This document shows positions 38,095-45,712 of a DNA stretch of 47,158 nucleotides, in pieces. Both the position numbers and the translations under genes were made by a program. A model generated the notes under the pieces. The model saw only the letters and a program-made list of their open reading frames with translations. It did no database searches and had not been told where the DNA came from. The DNA is from an uncultured Alphaproteobacteria bacterium (GTDB lineage Bacteria > Pseudomonadota > Alphaproteobacteria > CAAHEQ01 > UBA3637), in assembly GCA_947586835.1 (NCBI GenBank), contig CANPXT010000012.1:1-47158 (forward strand). Direction: 5' to 3'. How positions within the stretch are numbered: the first letter of the stretch is position 1; every line of letters begins with the position of its first letter.

Positions 38095-38123
38095 TTGAAA
38101 AAAGCGGCATATTGTGATATAAT
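38095..38123 (+). promoter_or_regulatory. strong sigma70-type promoter for the ABC exporter-like gene
   Basis: TTGAAA (38095-38100), 17-bp spacer, consensus TATAAT (38118-38123), 43 bp before the ATG at 38166. Confidence 0.75.
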
Positions 38124-38165
38124 GCGTTTAATGACAATAAAGTTATTTCAAATGATAAGAAAAAA

Positions 38166-40145
38166 ATGAGTCAATCCACGGAAAATACAAACACCAACGC
38201 CATAACAAACACAAATAATATTTCGTTGAAAGACGAAAATACAAAAAAAACGTATTCCCGTCAAGACTTGCTGGACGCCAGAAAATATATGAACAGTATC
38301 AATAAAACTATTGATAAAAAAATTATTTGGCGGGGAATCGGTGCTTCCGTTATCAATACAATTAACAGCATATTACTTCCGAACGCGGGCGGAAGTATCG
38401 GGCAATTGGCAACGAGTATGTCATTTCAGGCAGCCAGCTCTGTTGCAAATATTACTTATAATAACTATACGTGGTATCAAGCAGAAAATCTTTCCATTAT
38501 TGCCAACAGGCGTTCACAAAAAGATTACGATGCTTTGACTCAATCAGAACGAACCATTATGCCGCCCGAAAAAGTTAATCAAATTGCCGATCGTATGGGA
38601 GGATCGGCCATCAATTATTTACATGCAAAAGTTGATACCATTACTTCTTCTGCCAGTGCTTTAATCAGTTTCGGATTAATGTTCGGAACGGCTTATCAAT
38701 CAGCTAATTTACCGTTATTTTGGTCAATTATGGCAACAGCAGCGGCAACGATTCCGTTTAACATTTGGATTAATAAAAAAATACGTCTTTATCGCATTCG
38801 TTACAGAGGACGAGTTGATAAAAAAGTGTCGAATTACAATTTTACGCGCCGACAATTACGTGAAAAGTCCAACAGCATTGAAGCGTGCAATATGCAAGAT
38901 TTAGCGTATGACCAATTGGAAATTCAATCAAAAAAATACTTAAAAGAACAAGAAACATTCAGTAAAAAAATGTCAATGTTCAACATTATCGCCAGTGCCA
39001 TCTCTTATTTGGCTGCCGGTGCCATTGCAACGGCATCCATTTCATGCGGATCTTCCGTTGCAACGGCTGCGGCTTTAAGTGCGGGTACATTAACTTCTAT
39101 CGGTTCGATTCAACGCTGTTTATCAAGTTATATTCAAATGAAGGAATTTACCCGCAGTTTTGCCAATGCATTCCGACTATTGAAACAAAAATATAAAGAT
39201 ATTACTTTCGGAAACGAACAATTAAAATCAAATTCAAACATTATTCAGTTAGAAAACATTTCATATCATCATCACACCAACTCCGGTGTTCGAGAAGAAA
39301 CTCCGCTGTTTACATCACAAGGGACTTATACGTTTCAAAAAGGCATTTCCGTTTTAAGCGGAGCATCGGGTGCCGGCAAAAGCACATTAATTAAATTATT
39401 GCTGCAAGGTGATTTTTGCGATGGCGGTTCGCTTAAAATCGGCTCTTTGAACAATAAGAACATTTTTAAAGGAACAGATTATCGAAATTTAGCGAAAAAA
39501 GAAGTGTTAAAAGCCATTTCCATTCCGTGTCCACCGGTTAATTTCAATATCACCGTTGATGAATATATTAAATCTTATACCACTGTTCCCGAAAAACAGG
39601 TACAATATATTAAAAATTTATGTGGTATCGGAAAAGAATACGGTATGATAGACGAGCGTACCAACCTTGCAACTGCAAAACTTTCGGCCGGAGAAAAGCA
39701 ACGAATCGGTTTGGCACAAGCTTTATTACGAAATACGAAAATACTTATTTTAGACGAAGCATTGGTTAATATTGACAATATGCGTCGCCAAAAAATAATT
39801 GATTATTTAAATGAACTCTCAAAAGAAAAAACCATTATTTATGTTTCCCATAACGCCGAAGAATTAAAAACATTAAATGCTTATCAGGCAATTGACATCG
39901 GTCGGCATCATGATAAACAAAAAATTAACAACATTCAGCTTTATGATTTAACCGTTCCTGCTGTTCGCAACAAATATTTAACCCTGCTCGGGCAACGTCA
40001 AAAAAACGAACAAGATATGCAGGTTATTTCCGATACAAAATCATCCGAAAAACAAGAAAGAAACTATTCTTATTCGGGAAATACAACAAGCAGTGCTCGT
40101 TTATTTTACTGGACAAACTTAGGACAAATACAGAATCGAGAATAA
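38166..40145 (+). CDS. ABC-type exporter-like protein (fused membrane and ATPase domains)
   Basis: 659 residues. A polar Asn/Thr-rich N-terminus (~40 residues) precedes a membrane region with several helices (ALISFGLMFGTAYQSANLPLF, ASAISYLAAGAIATASISCG). The C-terminal nucleotide-binding domain starts near residue 355: Walker A SGASGAGKSTLIKLLL, signature LSAGEKQRIGLAQALL, Walker B ILILDEALVNIDN and H-loop VSHNAEELK. Order and size fit a type I half-transporter exporter, but the membrane part is divergent. Substrate unknown. The last ~60 residues are polar and lack a known domain. The next gene, behind its own promoter, encodes a membrane-anchored unknown that may or may not be a partner. Confidence 0.8.
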   Translation: MSQSTENTNTNAITNTNNISLKDENTKKTYSRQDLLDARKYMNSINKTIDKKIIWRGIGASVINTINSILLPNAGGSIGQLATSMSFQAASSVANITYNNYTWYQAENLSIIANRRSQKDYDALTQSERTIMPPEKVNQIADRMGGSAINYLHAKVDTITSSASALISFGLMFGTAYQSANLPLFWSIMATAAATIPFNIWINKKIRLYRIRYRGRVDKKVSNYNFTRRQLREKSNSIEACNMQDLAYDQLEIQSKKYLKEQETFSKKMSMFNIIASAISYLAAGAIATASISCGSSVATAAALSAGTLTSIGSIQRCLSSYIQMKEFTRSFANAFRLLKQKYKDITFGNEQLKSNSNIIQLENISYHHHTNSGVREETPLFTSQGTYTFQKGISVLSGASGAGKSTLIKLLLQGDFCDGGSLKIGSLNNKNIFKGTDYRNLAKKEVLKAISIPCPPVNFNITVDEYIKSYTTVPEKQVQYIKNLCGIGKEYGMIDERTNLATAKLSAGEKQRIGLAQALLRNTKILILDEALVNIDNMRRQKIIDYLNELSKEKTIIYVSHNAEELKTLNAYQAIDIGRHHDKQKINNIQLYDLTVPAVRNKYLTLLGQRQKNEQDMQVISDTKSSEKQERNYSYSGNTTSSARLFYWTNLGQIQNRE

Positions 40146-40157
40146 ATAAAATAAAAT

Positions 40158-40186
40158 TTGACAAAATACTGTTTTTATGATAAAAT
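40158..40186 (+). promoter_or_regulatory. sigma70-type promoter for the 40250 gene
   Basis: TTGACA (40158-40163), 17-bp spacer, TAAAAT (40181-40186), about 64 bp before the ATG. Confidence 0.7.
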
Positions 40187-40249
40187 ATAATCCGTAAAAA
40201 AAGAAAAGGTTCAAACAAGAGCTCAAACAAAGGTTTAACGGAGGATCAA

Positions 40250-40951
40250 ATGGGCGTTAAAAATGTCGGTTGCGGATGTCTAACTTTAATTGTGGCATGG
40301 GCAAGTGCCGGAATTATTGTTTCGCTGGTTAAAAGCTGCATAGAAGATGTAAAACGGCCGAAATGGGAGCCCATTGTCGACAGACCGGAAGTGACGGCGG
40401 AATTTGTTAAAGAGCAGTTATCAAAAAATCCGGCAATGAAAAGAAAAAGTATGACTGTTCCGACGGGAACTTTTGAAATTGACTTACTGGCAAAATCAGG
40501 TTCTGATAAACGTTTTACCTTTAATATTAAAGGACGCGACAAAGATGGCGGTATTCAAATGAATGTGAAAGAAGTCGGCGGAACAGATTCGGTTTTAGGC
40601 GGTATGTTACGATTAAATCTTGTTTATTGGAATCCCTCTTTTCCTGATGAAAAAGGCCTTTCTTTTCAAGTGTTATTTAATGATGAACAAGGCTGTTTTA
40701 TTCGCTCGCCGGAAAAAGGACTGAAGACGGTTTACGTTGCCAATAAAGAACGATTTGCCGCTCAATTAACCGCAAGCGGAAATGTACAGCTCTCACCGAC
40801 AAGACCTGTTTTAAAGAAAACCCGCACGCTTACCAATATGACGGTGTTATTGCCTGATAATTTTGTATCTGTTAAGCCAATCATTGTTAAACAGCACGAT
40901 AAATACGGCAAACCGGTTCAAACATATTTTAAAAAACAAAATTCACGTTAA
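40250..40951 (+). CDS. membrane-anchored protein, unknown function
   Basis: 233 residues with GGAGG upstream of the ATG. An N-terminal hydrophobic helix (CGCLTLIVAWASAGIIVSLV) anchors a soluble domain of ~190 residues rich in beta-forming residues (TFEIDLLAKSGSDKRFTFNI; LSFQVLFNDEQGCFIRSPEK). The Cys-Gly-Cys at the start of the helix is not a proper lipobox. No family recognised. It lies between an ABC exporter-like gene and the prepilin-mucin module, each with its own promoter. Confidence 0.65.
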   Translation: MGVKNVGCGCLTLIVAWASAGIIVSLVKSCIEDVKRPKWEPIVDRPEVTAEFVKEQLSKNPAMKRKSMTVPTGTFEIDLLAKSGSDKRFTFNIKGRDKDGGIQMNVKEVGGTDSVLGGMLRLNLVYWNPSFPDEKGLSFQVLFNDEQGCFIRSPEKGLKTVYVANKERFAAQLTASGNVQLSPTRPVLKKTRTLTNMTVLLPDNFVSVKPIIVKQHDKYGKPVQTYFKKQNSR

Positions 40952-41080
40952 TCACAATCTGAATTTTTGATTATTCTGCCTTTACGGAAGTTTTTATAAA
41001 AAAATTGCTGTAATCTATGTATTTAAGCAAAGCAATACATTAATTTTTTCTTAATTTTCAATATATTATCATTTATTTAT

Positions 41081-41134
41081 TTTCAAATGTTTCTCTGTTA
41101 ATTTTTGCCAAAGTTGCTTAAATTAAACGTAGGT
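41081..41134 (+). repeat. left 54-bp direct repeat of the prepilin-mucin module
   Basis: Matches 44984-45037 at 49 of 54 positions; the last 31 bp (41104-41134) are identical, ending in AAATTAAACGTAGGT. Similarity stops abruptly after this point. Confidence 0.85.
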
Positions 41135-41146
41135 CTAGTTGGTGCA
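41120..41146 (+). promoter_or_regulatory. composite site: AAATTAAACGTA joined to GGTCTAGTTGGTGCA
   Basis: The left half equals the left half of the palindromic site at 45023-45041. The right half (41132-41146) is identical over 15 bp to the right arm of the palindrome at 2175-2206. It could be a recombination product or a hybrid operator. Confidence 0.55.
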
Positions 41147-41261
41147 CTTTTTCGCAGGGTCGAAAGGGGGTATATTTTCAAAACGAACCCAATTAAAACT
41201 CGTTAAAAATCAAGGAAATCCAACAAAAATAAATTTTTTTTGCGAAAAGTGAAAAAAAGTG

Positions 41262-41290
41262 TTGCAAAAAACGTACGTTTAATTTATACA
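41262..41290 (+). promoter_or_regulatory. promoter with palindrome in its spacer, for the prepilin-mucin gene
   Basis: TTGCAA (41262-41267), 17-bp spacer, TATACA (41285-41290). The spacer contains the palindrome AAACGTACGTTT (41269-41280), well placed for a repressor. TACGTTTAATTT (41274-41285) is the exact inverse of AAATTAAACGTA at 41120-41131. Confidence 0.6.
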
Positions 41291-41324
41291 ATAAGTATGT
41301 ATGTATGCATGGAGGAGAATCGGC

Positions 41325-44300
41325 ATGAAATTTTTAAGAAAAAACAAACAAATAAACCATCAACAGCAAACACAAGACGGATACAGAGTTGAAACGCATG
41401 ACAAACGAAGAGCTGAAACACAATCAGGGCGCTCAATAGTTGAAATGCTGGGCGTTTTATCGATTATCGGCGTATTGTCGGTTATCGGTGTTGTTGGTAT
41501 ACAATACGCCATGCAAGTATATAAAGAAAATGAAACGGTTAATGCGTTCAGTGTAGCGACAACGGGCGCCAGAACGGCCGATTTAATGCGAAATTACATT
41601 TATACATGCGAAGATTTTCCTTGTGTTGTCAAGCCGAAATTGGTTATTTCCACAAAATATGATACGCGTGAAGACGATTTTACAACGGCAATCGGCTCGC
41701 CGGTTCAGGTGCGAATCGAAGACGAAAAGGGATATACGGTTCGAATCCGCGGTATATCGAGAGAGGTATGCGAAAGTATTAAGAGCGGCGATTGGGGTGA
41801 AACCTGTGCAGGGATTGACGAATCGGGAACGCCGTCATACCCTCCGGCAAGCGGGTGCGGTTTATTAAAAAATTTAGATTGTTCGAAATTTAAGCATGCC
41901 GAAAGCGGTTTTATACGACGGTCGAATTTGCAAGAAGAAATCAGCGAAACCGGTAAAACGCCTGTTTTTAAAGATGCGGAAAAATACAGTGAGTTGGTTT
42001 TGTATTACGGCGAAGCCTTTGTTGTGAATGAGTATATTCCTACCAATCCGGAGACTGATCCGGAACCAAATGATCCTGATGATTCGAATGAGCCCAGCGG
42101 TCCTCAGGCGCATCATGAAACGTCATCAACCACAACAACGGCAAAACCGACAACCACGACGAAAACCACGACGAGGGCAACGACGAAAACCACAACGACG
42201 CACAGTACAACGCGCACAACGACACGTCCCACAACACGTTCAACAACATTGAGTACAACTGCAATGCAAACAACGCCGACGCACACAACTTTAAGACAAA
42301 CCTCGCCGACAACACAGGCGGGAACAACTGTAATGCAAACCTCGCCGACAACGCCGACACCGACAACACAGATAGTAACAACGCCGACGATGACAACAAC
42401 CACCACGACCACAACGACGAGCACGCATACACCGACAACGACAATCACGACAATGATGCGAAGAACCCTGGCAAGAATAATGACAACGGCAGTTCAGGAA
42501 GCGACTACCGAGGTAATAACAACTATTAACTTGCCTGCCGATCCGTTATGCGTCATGAATGAGGATAGTCATACTATTACATGTTACAACGAAGATGAGG
42601 ACCTTAAAAATTATCCTGAAACTGCTCCTTTGCCTACTCGGACAAGGCATACCGGTACTGATACAGAGATTACTGAGTATCCCCCGCGTTACTCATATGG
42701 AACGCATACACATAAATTGTGTTCTAATCATTATCTGGGCAGATTAAGAGATTCTAAGTGTGGTAATATTAGTAATCCTGATTGTTGGGATTGGGATGAA
42801 CGCTGTTGTAATGATGAGAATGCCAAACCACAAAATAATCCGACATGGCACAACGGCGTTTGTTGTAATGCCGATACCGGCAATGCCGTAGGGGGATATC
42901 CGGACGGTGACGGTAATGGTTATGGTACCTGCTGCAACGGACCAATGAGTCTAAGTGGCAGAGTTACGTGGACATGCTGTGATTTAGGTTCAGGGGGCAC
43001 ATGGCATGGAACCGGAGAACTGGAAAATGGTAGAGAAAAATTTGTCTGCTGCGAGAAAGATGAAAATGGTAAAGATACATGGGATTCGAAAACAAAAACA
43101 TGTAAAGAAGACCTAAAGGAGAAAGAGTGCGACATAATGAAAGAAAATCCTGATAGTTATATGCAGGATCAATTAGACTCTTGTTGTGACGAAGAATGTG
43201 AAGTAGAGGGTACAGGTTGCAGATGGGATCCAAGTGTTAAAATGTGTTTGAATGATGGTGTTCCGGAAACAACGTCAACATCAACCCCGGGTAATACAAC
43301 CACGTCCACCCCGCCGGGTAAAACAACAACTACACCCATTCCGGATGAAACGACTACCCCTGTGCCGGGCGCAACGACCACACCGGTGCCGGGTGTATCG
43401 CCAACACCGGGAATCAGCGGTACAACGACTACCCCCGGAATCAGCGATACAACGACTACCCCCGGAATCAGCGATACAACGACTACACCGGTACCGGGTG
43501 AAACAACAACTTCACCGGGTATGACCGGTACATCGTCTTCGAGTTCGGTAACACCGTCAACGACAACGCGTTCGACAAGAGGATCGACTACGTCAAGCAG
43601 CTTAACAAGCACGCAAACGCCGACAACGACATCGAGCACGCAAACGACTTCAACTTCGCCGGATATGACCGGTACATCGTCTTCAAGTTCGATAACGCCG
43701 TCAACGACTACGCGCTCGACAAGAGGATCGACTACGTCAAGCAGCTTAACAAGCACGCAAACACCGACAACGACATCGAGCACGACATCGAACACGCAAA
43801 CGACTTCAACTTCGCCGGATATGACCGGTACATCGTCTTCGAGTTCGATAACGCCGTCAACAACTACGCGTTCGACAAGAGGATCGACTACGTCAAGCAG
43901 CTTAACAAGCACGCAAACACCGACAACGACATCGACCACAACATCGAACACGCAAACGACTTCAACTTCGCCGGGCATGAGCGGTACATCGTCTTCAAGT
44001 TCGGTAACGCCGTCAACAACTACGCGTTCGACAAGAGGATCGACGGATTCGGTAACGCCGTCAACGACGACAACGTCAACAAGTACGGGTACGGCAACAA
44101 CGACGACAACGGGTACGGGTACGGCGACAACAAAACCTACCCCTACCGGTACACAGCCAAGACCGACAACGAGCACATCGAAGGCAACATCAACTTCAAC
44201 CTCGAAGACAACATCAACAAAGAAGACAACATCGACAAAGAAGACGACTCCGACGCCGACAACACTGTCGGGAACATACTCCTCAAGACCGGCGCAAGCT

Positions 44301-44843
44301 CCGGGGGGAGGACAACAAGAGCAGCAAGCCACTTCACAGCCGGAGACAACGTCAACAGAAGAAGTTTATATTCCTGATTATCTTTGTCCGGAATCTCCTC
44401 AACCACCTGCGTTCTTCAACCCGAATCGCTGCAAATGGACAAAATGGATAAATTCTCATGAAACACTCCAGAAGGATTGGAGAACTGAAGCCGGTGATAC
44501 GGAACCACTTGATGGCATATGCGACTCCTACAAAGAAGAATTAGAAAAACTGAATCAAGCAAACGTAGGTGTGAGTGTTTCAGCAATCAGGGCTCGGTCA
44601 ACCTTGTTTCAATACTTAAACATTCAAGATTTACATCAAACGGTTACATGTAACACAACTGAAGGCCTTATTTGTAAAAATTCAGATCAAAGATACAACA
44701 TGAACTTGAACTATTGCTTAGATTATGAAATTCAGGTGCTATGCTGTATAAACACAACGCCTGTACGTCTTGCGAATCCTTTAATGATACGGTCAACATC
44801 CGCCTCGAAATCAATGCCACCGGCATATTCAACAAAGCGGTAA
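41325..44843 (+). CDS. type IV prepilin-like protein with mucin-like Thr/Ser-rich tracts and Cys-rich domains
   Basis: 1,172 residues from the ATG at 41325 (GGAGGAG upstream; an upstream ATG at 41301 precedes this site). A long basic leader of ~35 residues ends in a prepilin peptidase site SG/RSIVEMLG with Glu at +5, followed by the hydrophobic helix VLSIIGVLSVIGVVGIQYAM. A pilin-like globular head (~residues 65-250) has several Cys. Next come a Thr-rich tract (~265-390), a Cys-rich domain (~405-645) with repeated CC pairs (ERCCNDEN, GVCCNADTG, GTCCNGP, KFVCCEKDENG), a second Thr/Ser/Pro tract (~647-1,010) and a C-terminal Cys-containing domain (~1,015-1,172). The tracts resemble O-glycosylated mucin stalks. 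Bacterial type IV pilins are normally ~150 residues. A pseudopilus tip adhesin or surface stalk is likely. A terminator follows. Confidence 0.85.
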   Translation: MKFLRKNKQINHQQQTQDGYRVETHDKRRAETQSGRSIVEMLGVLSIIGVLSVIGVVGIQYAMQVYKENETVNAFSVATTGARTADLMRNYIYTCEDFPCVVKPKLVISTKYDTREDDFTTAIGSPVQVRIEDEKGYTVRIRGISREVCESIKSGDWGETCAGIDESGTPSYPPASGCGLLKNLDCSKFKHAESGFIRRSNLQEEISETGKTPVFKDAEKYSELVLYYGEAFVVNEYIPTNPETDPEPNDPDDSNEPSGPQAHHETSSTTTTAKPTTTTKTTTRATTKTTTTHSTTRTTTRPTTRSTTLSTTAMQTTPTHTTLRQTSPTTQAGTTVMQTSPTTPTPTTQIVTTPTMTTTTTTTTTSTHTPTTTITTMMRRTLARIMTTAVQEATTEVITTINLPADPLCVMNEDSHTITCYNEDEDLKNYPETAPLPTRTRHTGTDTEITEYPPRYSYGTHTHKLCSNHYLGRLRDSKCGNISNPDCWDWDERCCNDENAKPQNNPTWHNGVCCNADTGNAVGGYPDGDGNGYGTCCNGPMSLSGRVTWTCCDLGSGGTWHGTGELENGREKFVCCEKDENGKDTWDSKTKTCKEDLKEKECDIMKENPDSYMQDQLDSCCDEECEVEGTGCRWDPSVKMCLNDGVPETTSTSTPGNTTTSTPPGKTTTTPIPDETTTPVPGATTTPVPGVSPTPGISGTTTTPGISDTTTTPGISDTTTTPVPGETTTSPGMTGTSSSSSVTPSTTTRSTRGSTTSSSLTSTQTPTTTSSTQTTSTSPDMTGTSSSSSITPSTTTRSTRGSTTSSSLTSTQTPTTTSSTTSNTQTTSTSPDMTGTSSSSSITPSTTTRSTRGSTTSSSLTSTQTPTTTSTTTSNTQTTSTSPGMSGTSSSSSVTPSTTTRSTRGSTDSVTPSTTTTSTSTGTATTTTTGTGTATTKPTPTGTQPRPTTSTSKATSTSTSKTTSTKKTTSTKKTTPTPTTLSGTYSSRPAQAPGGGQQEQQATSQPETTSTEEVYIPDYLCPESPQPPAFFNPNRCKWTKWINSHETLQKDWRTEAGDTEPLDGICDSYKEELEKLNQANVGVSVSAIRARSTLFQYLNIQDLHQTVTCNTTEGLICKNSDQRYNMNLNYCLDYEIQVLCCINTTPVRLANPLMIRSTSASKSMPPAYSTKR
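43512..44050 (+). repeat. tandem 144-156-bp repeats in the mucin-like tract
   Basis: Four units begin at 43512, 43656, 43812 and 43968 (spacing 144, 156 and 156 bp), each opening SP-x-M-[TS]-GTSSSSS and continuing TPSTTTRSTRGS. The last unit is truncated after RGST. Length variation between units comes from a small in-frame change at SSTTSN. Confidence 0.85.
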
Positions 44844-44878
44844 TGCGTGGTTGATTTTCACTGAGGGCATCACCCCCT

Positions 44879-44908
44879 AAAAAGCTCCTTGCAAAAGGAG
44901 CTTTTTTT
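44879..44908 (+). terminator. rho-independent terminator after the prepilin-mucin gene
   Basis: AAAAGCTCCTT and AAGGAGCTTTT stems around a short GCAA loop, followed by a T run. Confidence 0.85.
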
Positions 44909-44983
44909 ATTTAAATTTACTGTTTAACGCTGTTTTTTCAGCAAGATGGTGCTATATATTGTAAAAAAACCTTGTCAATGAAT

Positions 44984-45037
44984 TTTCAAACATTTCTCGG
45001 TTAGCTTTTGCCAAAGTTGCTTAAATTAAACGTAGGT
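44984..45037 (+). repeat. right 54-bp direct repeat of the prepilin-mucin module
   Basis: Copy of 41081-41134. Here it runs into a full palindrome TTAAAC-GTAG-GTTTAA (45027-45042 region) and a TATAAC box at 45043-45048, so this copy appears to lie in a promoter for the short reading frame at 45099. Confidence 0.8.
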
Positions 45038-45098
45038 TTAACTATAACATACCAAAGTAGAATTTTTTTAAATTTAATTTATAATCAGGAGAGAAAAA

Positions 45099-45243
45099 AT
45101 GGCAAAAATTTATGCAACCGAAGACTTATACGAACCAAATGTGATTAAAGTTTATTTACGCGGATATTGTTGCTTATAAAATAAATTACAGAGGCGATGC
45201 CGGATGGAATAAAGGCAATAAATTTATCAGTCGTTTAAGCTAA
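45099..45243 (+). pseudogene. small frameshifted reading frame
   Basis: GGAGAG precedes an ATG at 45099 that opens MAKIYATEDLYEPNVIKVYL and stops at 45179 (26 residues). In the +1 frame the overlapping sequence continues as ADIVAYKINYRGDAGWNKG and ends FISRLS at a TAA at 45241-45243. Joined by a single-base frameshift near 45150-45160 this would give a ~47-residue basic protein. It may be a broken gene, a programmed frameshift or chance. Confidence 0.35.
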
Positions 45244-45267
45244 AATTGAACAAATAATATAGCTGAC

Positions 45268-45569
45268 ATAAAAAAACGGGGTATCCTGTTGCTGGGAACC
45301 CCGCAAACCCCACCGCTCTGCTCATTTGAGAACGGAATTGATGGTCATTAAGCTACATTAAGCAGCTTTGGCGACCGGAGCAAAATTATCATTTGCGTTT
45401 ATATTTTCAGCCCGATAACGGTGGTACAATACCGGATACAAGAAAAAGCCTTTATTATGCGTGTCGATCCTGTTTCACCCCCATTGGTGGAGGTGTCGGG
45501 TACCGCCCCCGAGTCCACAGACATCTATTCTGCTTTTCGTTTAGCATCATAGTCAAAATTAATCTGACA
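45268..45569 (-). ncRNA. ssrA: circularly permuted two-piece tmRNA
   Basis: On the minus strand the acceptor piece comes first: a T arm near GGACTCGGGGGCGGTACCCG, then acceptor strand CACCTCC, A and CCA (down to 45485). After only two nucleotides (AT) the other acceptor strand GGGGGTG (45476-45482) begins, followed by GGATCGACACGC typical of tmRNA 5' domains. The tag frame at 45396-45358 encodes ANDNFAPVAKAA and a TAA stop. A G/C hairpin followed by T7 (45269-45304) ends the gene. Permuted ssrA is characteristic of Alphaproteobacteria. It rescues stalled ribosomes with SmpB and tags products for proteolysis. The outer ends are estimated. Confidence 0.93.
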
Positions 45570-45575
45570 AGAAAA

Positions 45576-45604
45576 AGTATAACCTGTTTTTTATAAAAAA
45601 TCAA
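45576..45604 (-). promoter_or_regulatory. ssrA promoter
   Basis: On the minus strand: TTGATT (45604-45599), 17-bp spacer, TATACT (45581-45576), placing the start of transcription at about 45569. Confidence 0.7.
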
Positions 45605-45656
45605 GATTTTTATGATAAACTTTGTTTGATGTCAACTGATAAAAAGCAGATTTCAT

Positions 45657-45694
45657 AAAAAAAACCTCCCGCAAACCGCAAGGAGGCTTTTTTT
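45657..45694 (-). terminator. rho-independent terminator after tuf
   Basis: CCTCC and GGAGG stems with flanking A and T runs; read on the minus strand it ends in a T8 run 19 nt after the tuf stop. Confidence 0.85.
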
Positions 45695-45712
45695 AAGTTA
45701 ACGTATTCGCTC

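Larger units (their letters stand above)
40952..41261. other. 310-bp AT-rich intergenic region upstream of the prepilin-mucin gene
   Basis: No gene seen. It holds the left 54-bp direct repeat (41081-41134) and a composite site (41120-41146), annotated separately. A short run at 41147-41170 (TTTCGCAGGGTCGAAAGGGGG) has a small TTTCG/CGAAA hairpin. Confidence 0.5.

Noticed and set aside
42115..42480. Simple-sequence tract as a CRISPR or satellite
   Set aside because: ACA/ACG-rich sequence keeps one open frame of Thr codons continuous with the prepilin-like protein.
43169..44332. 387-codon minus-strand frame rich in Val/Asp opposite the mucin-like tract
   Set aside because: It is the antisense shadow of a Thr/Ser repeat (ACN codons read as Val/Gly/Cys on the other strand); no start signal or domain.
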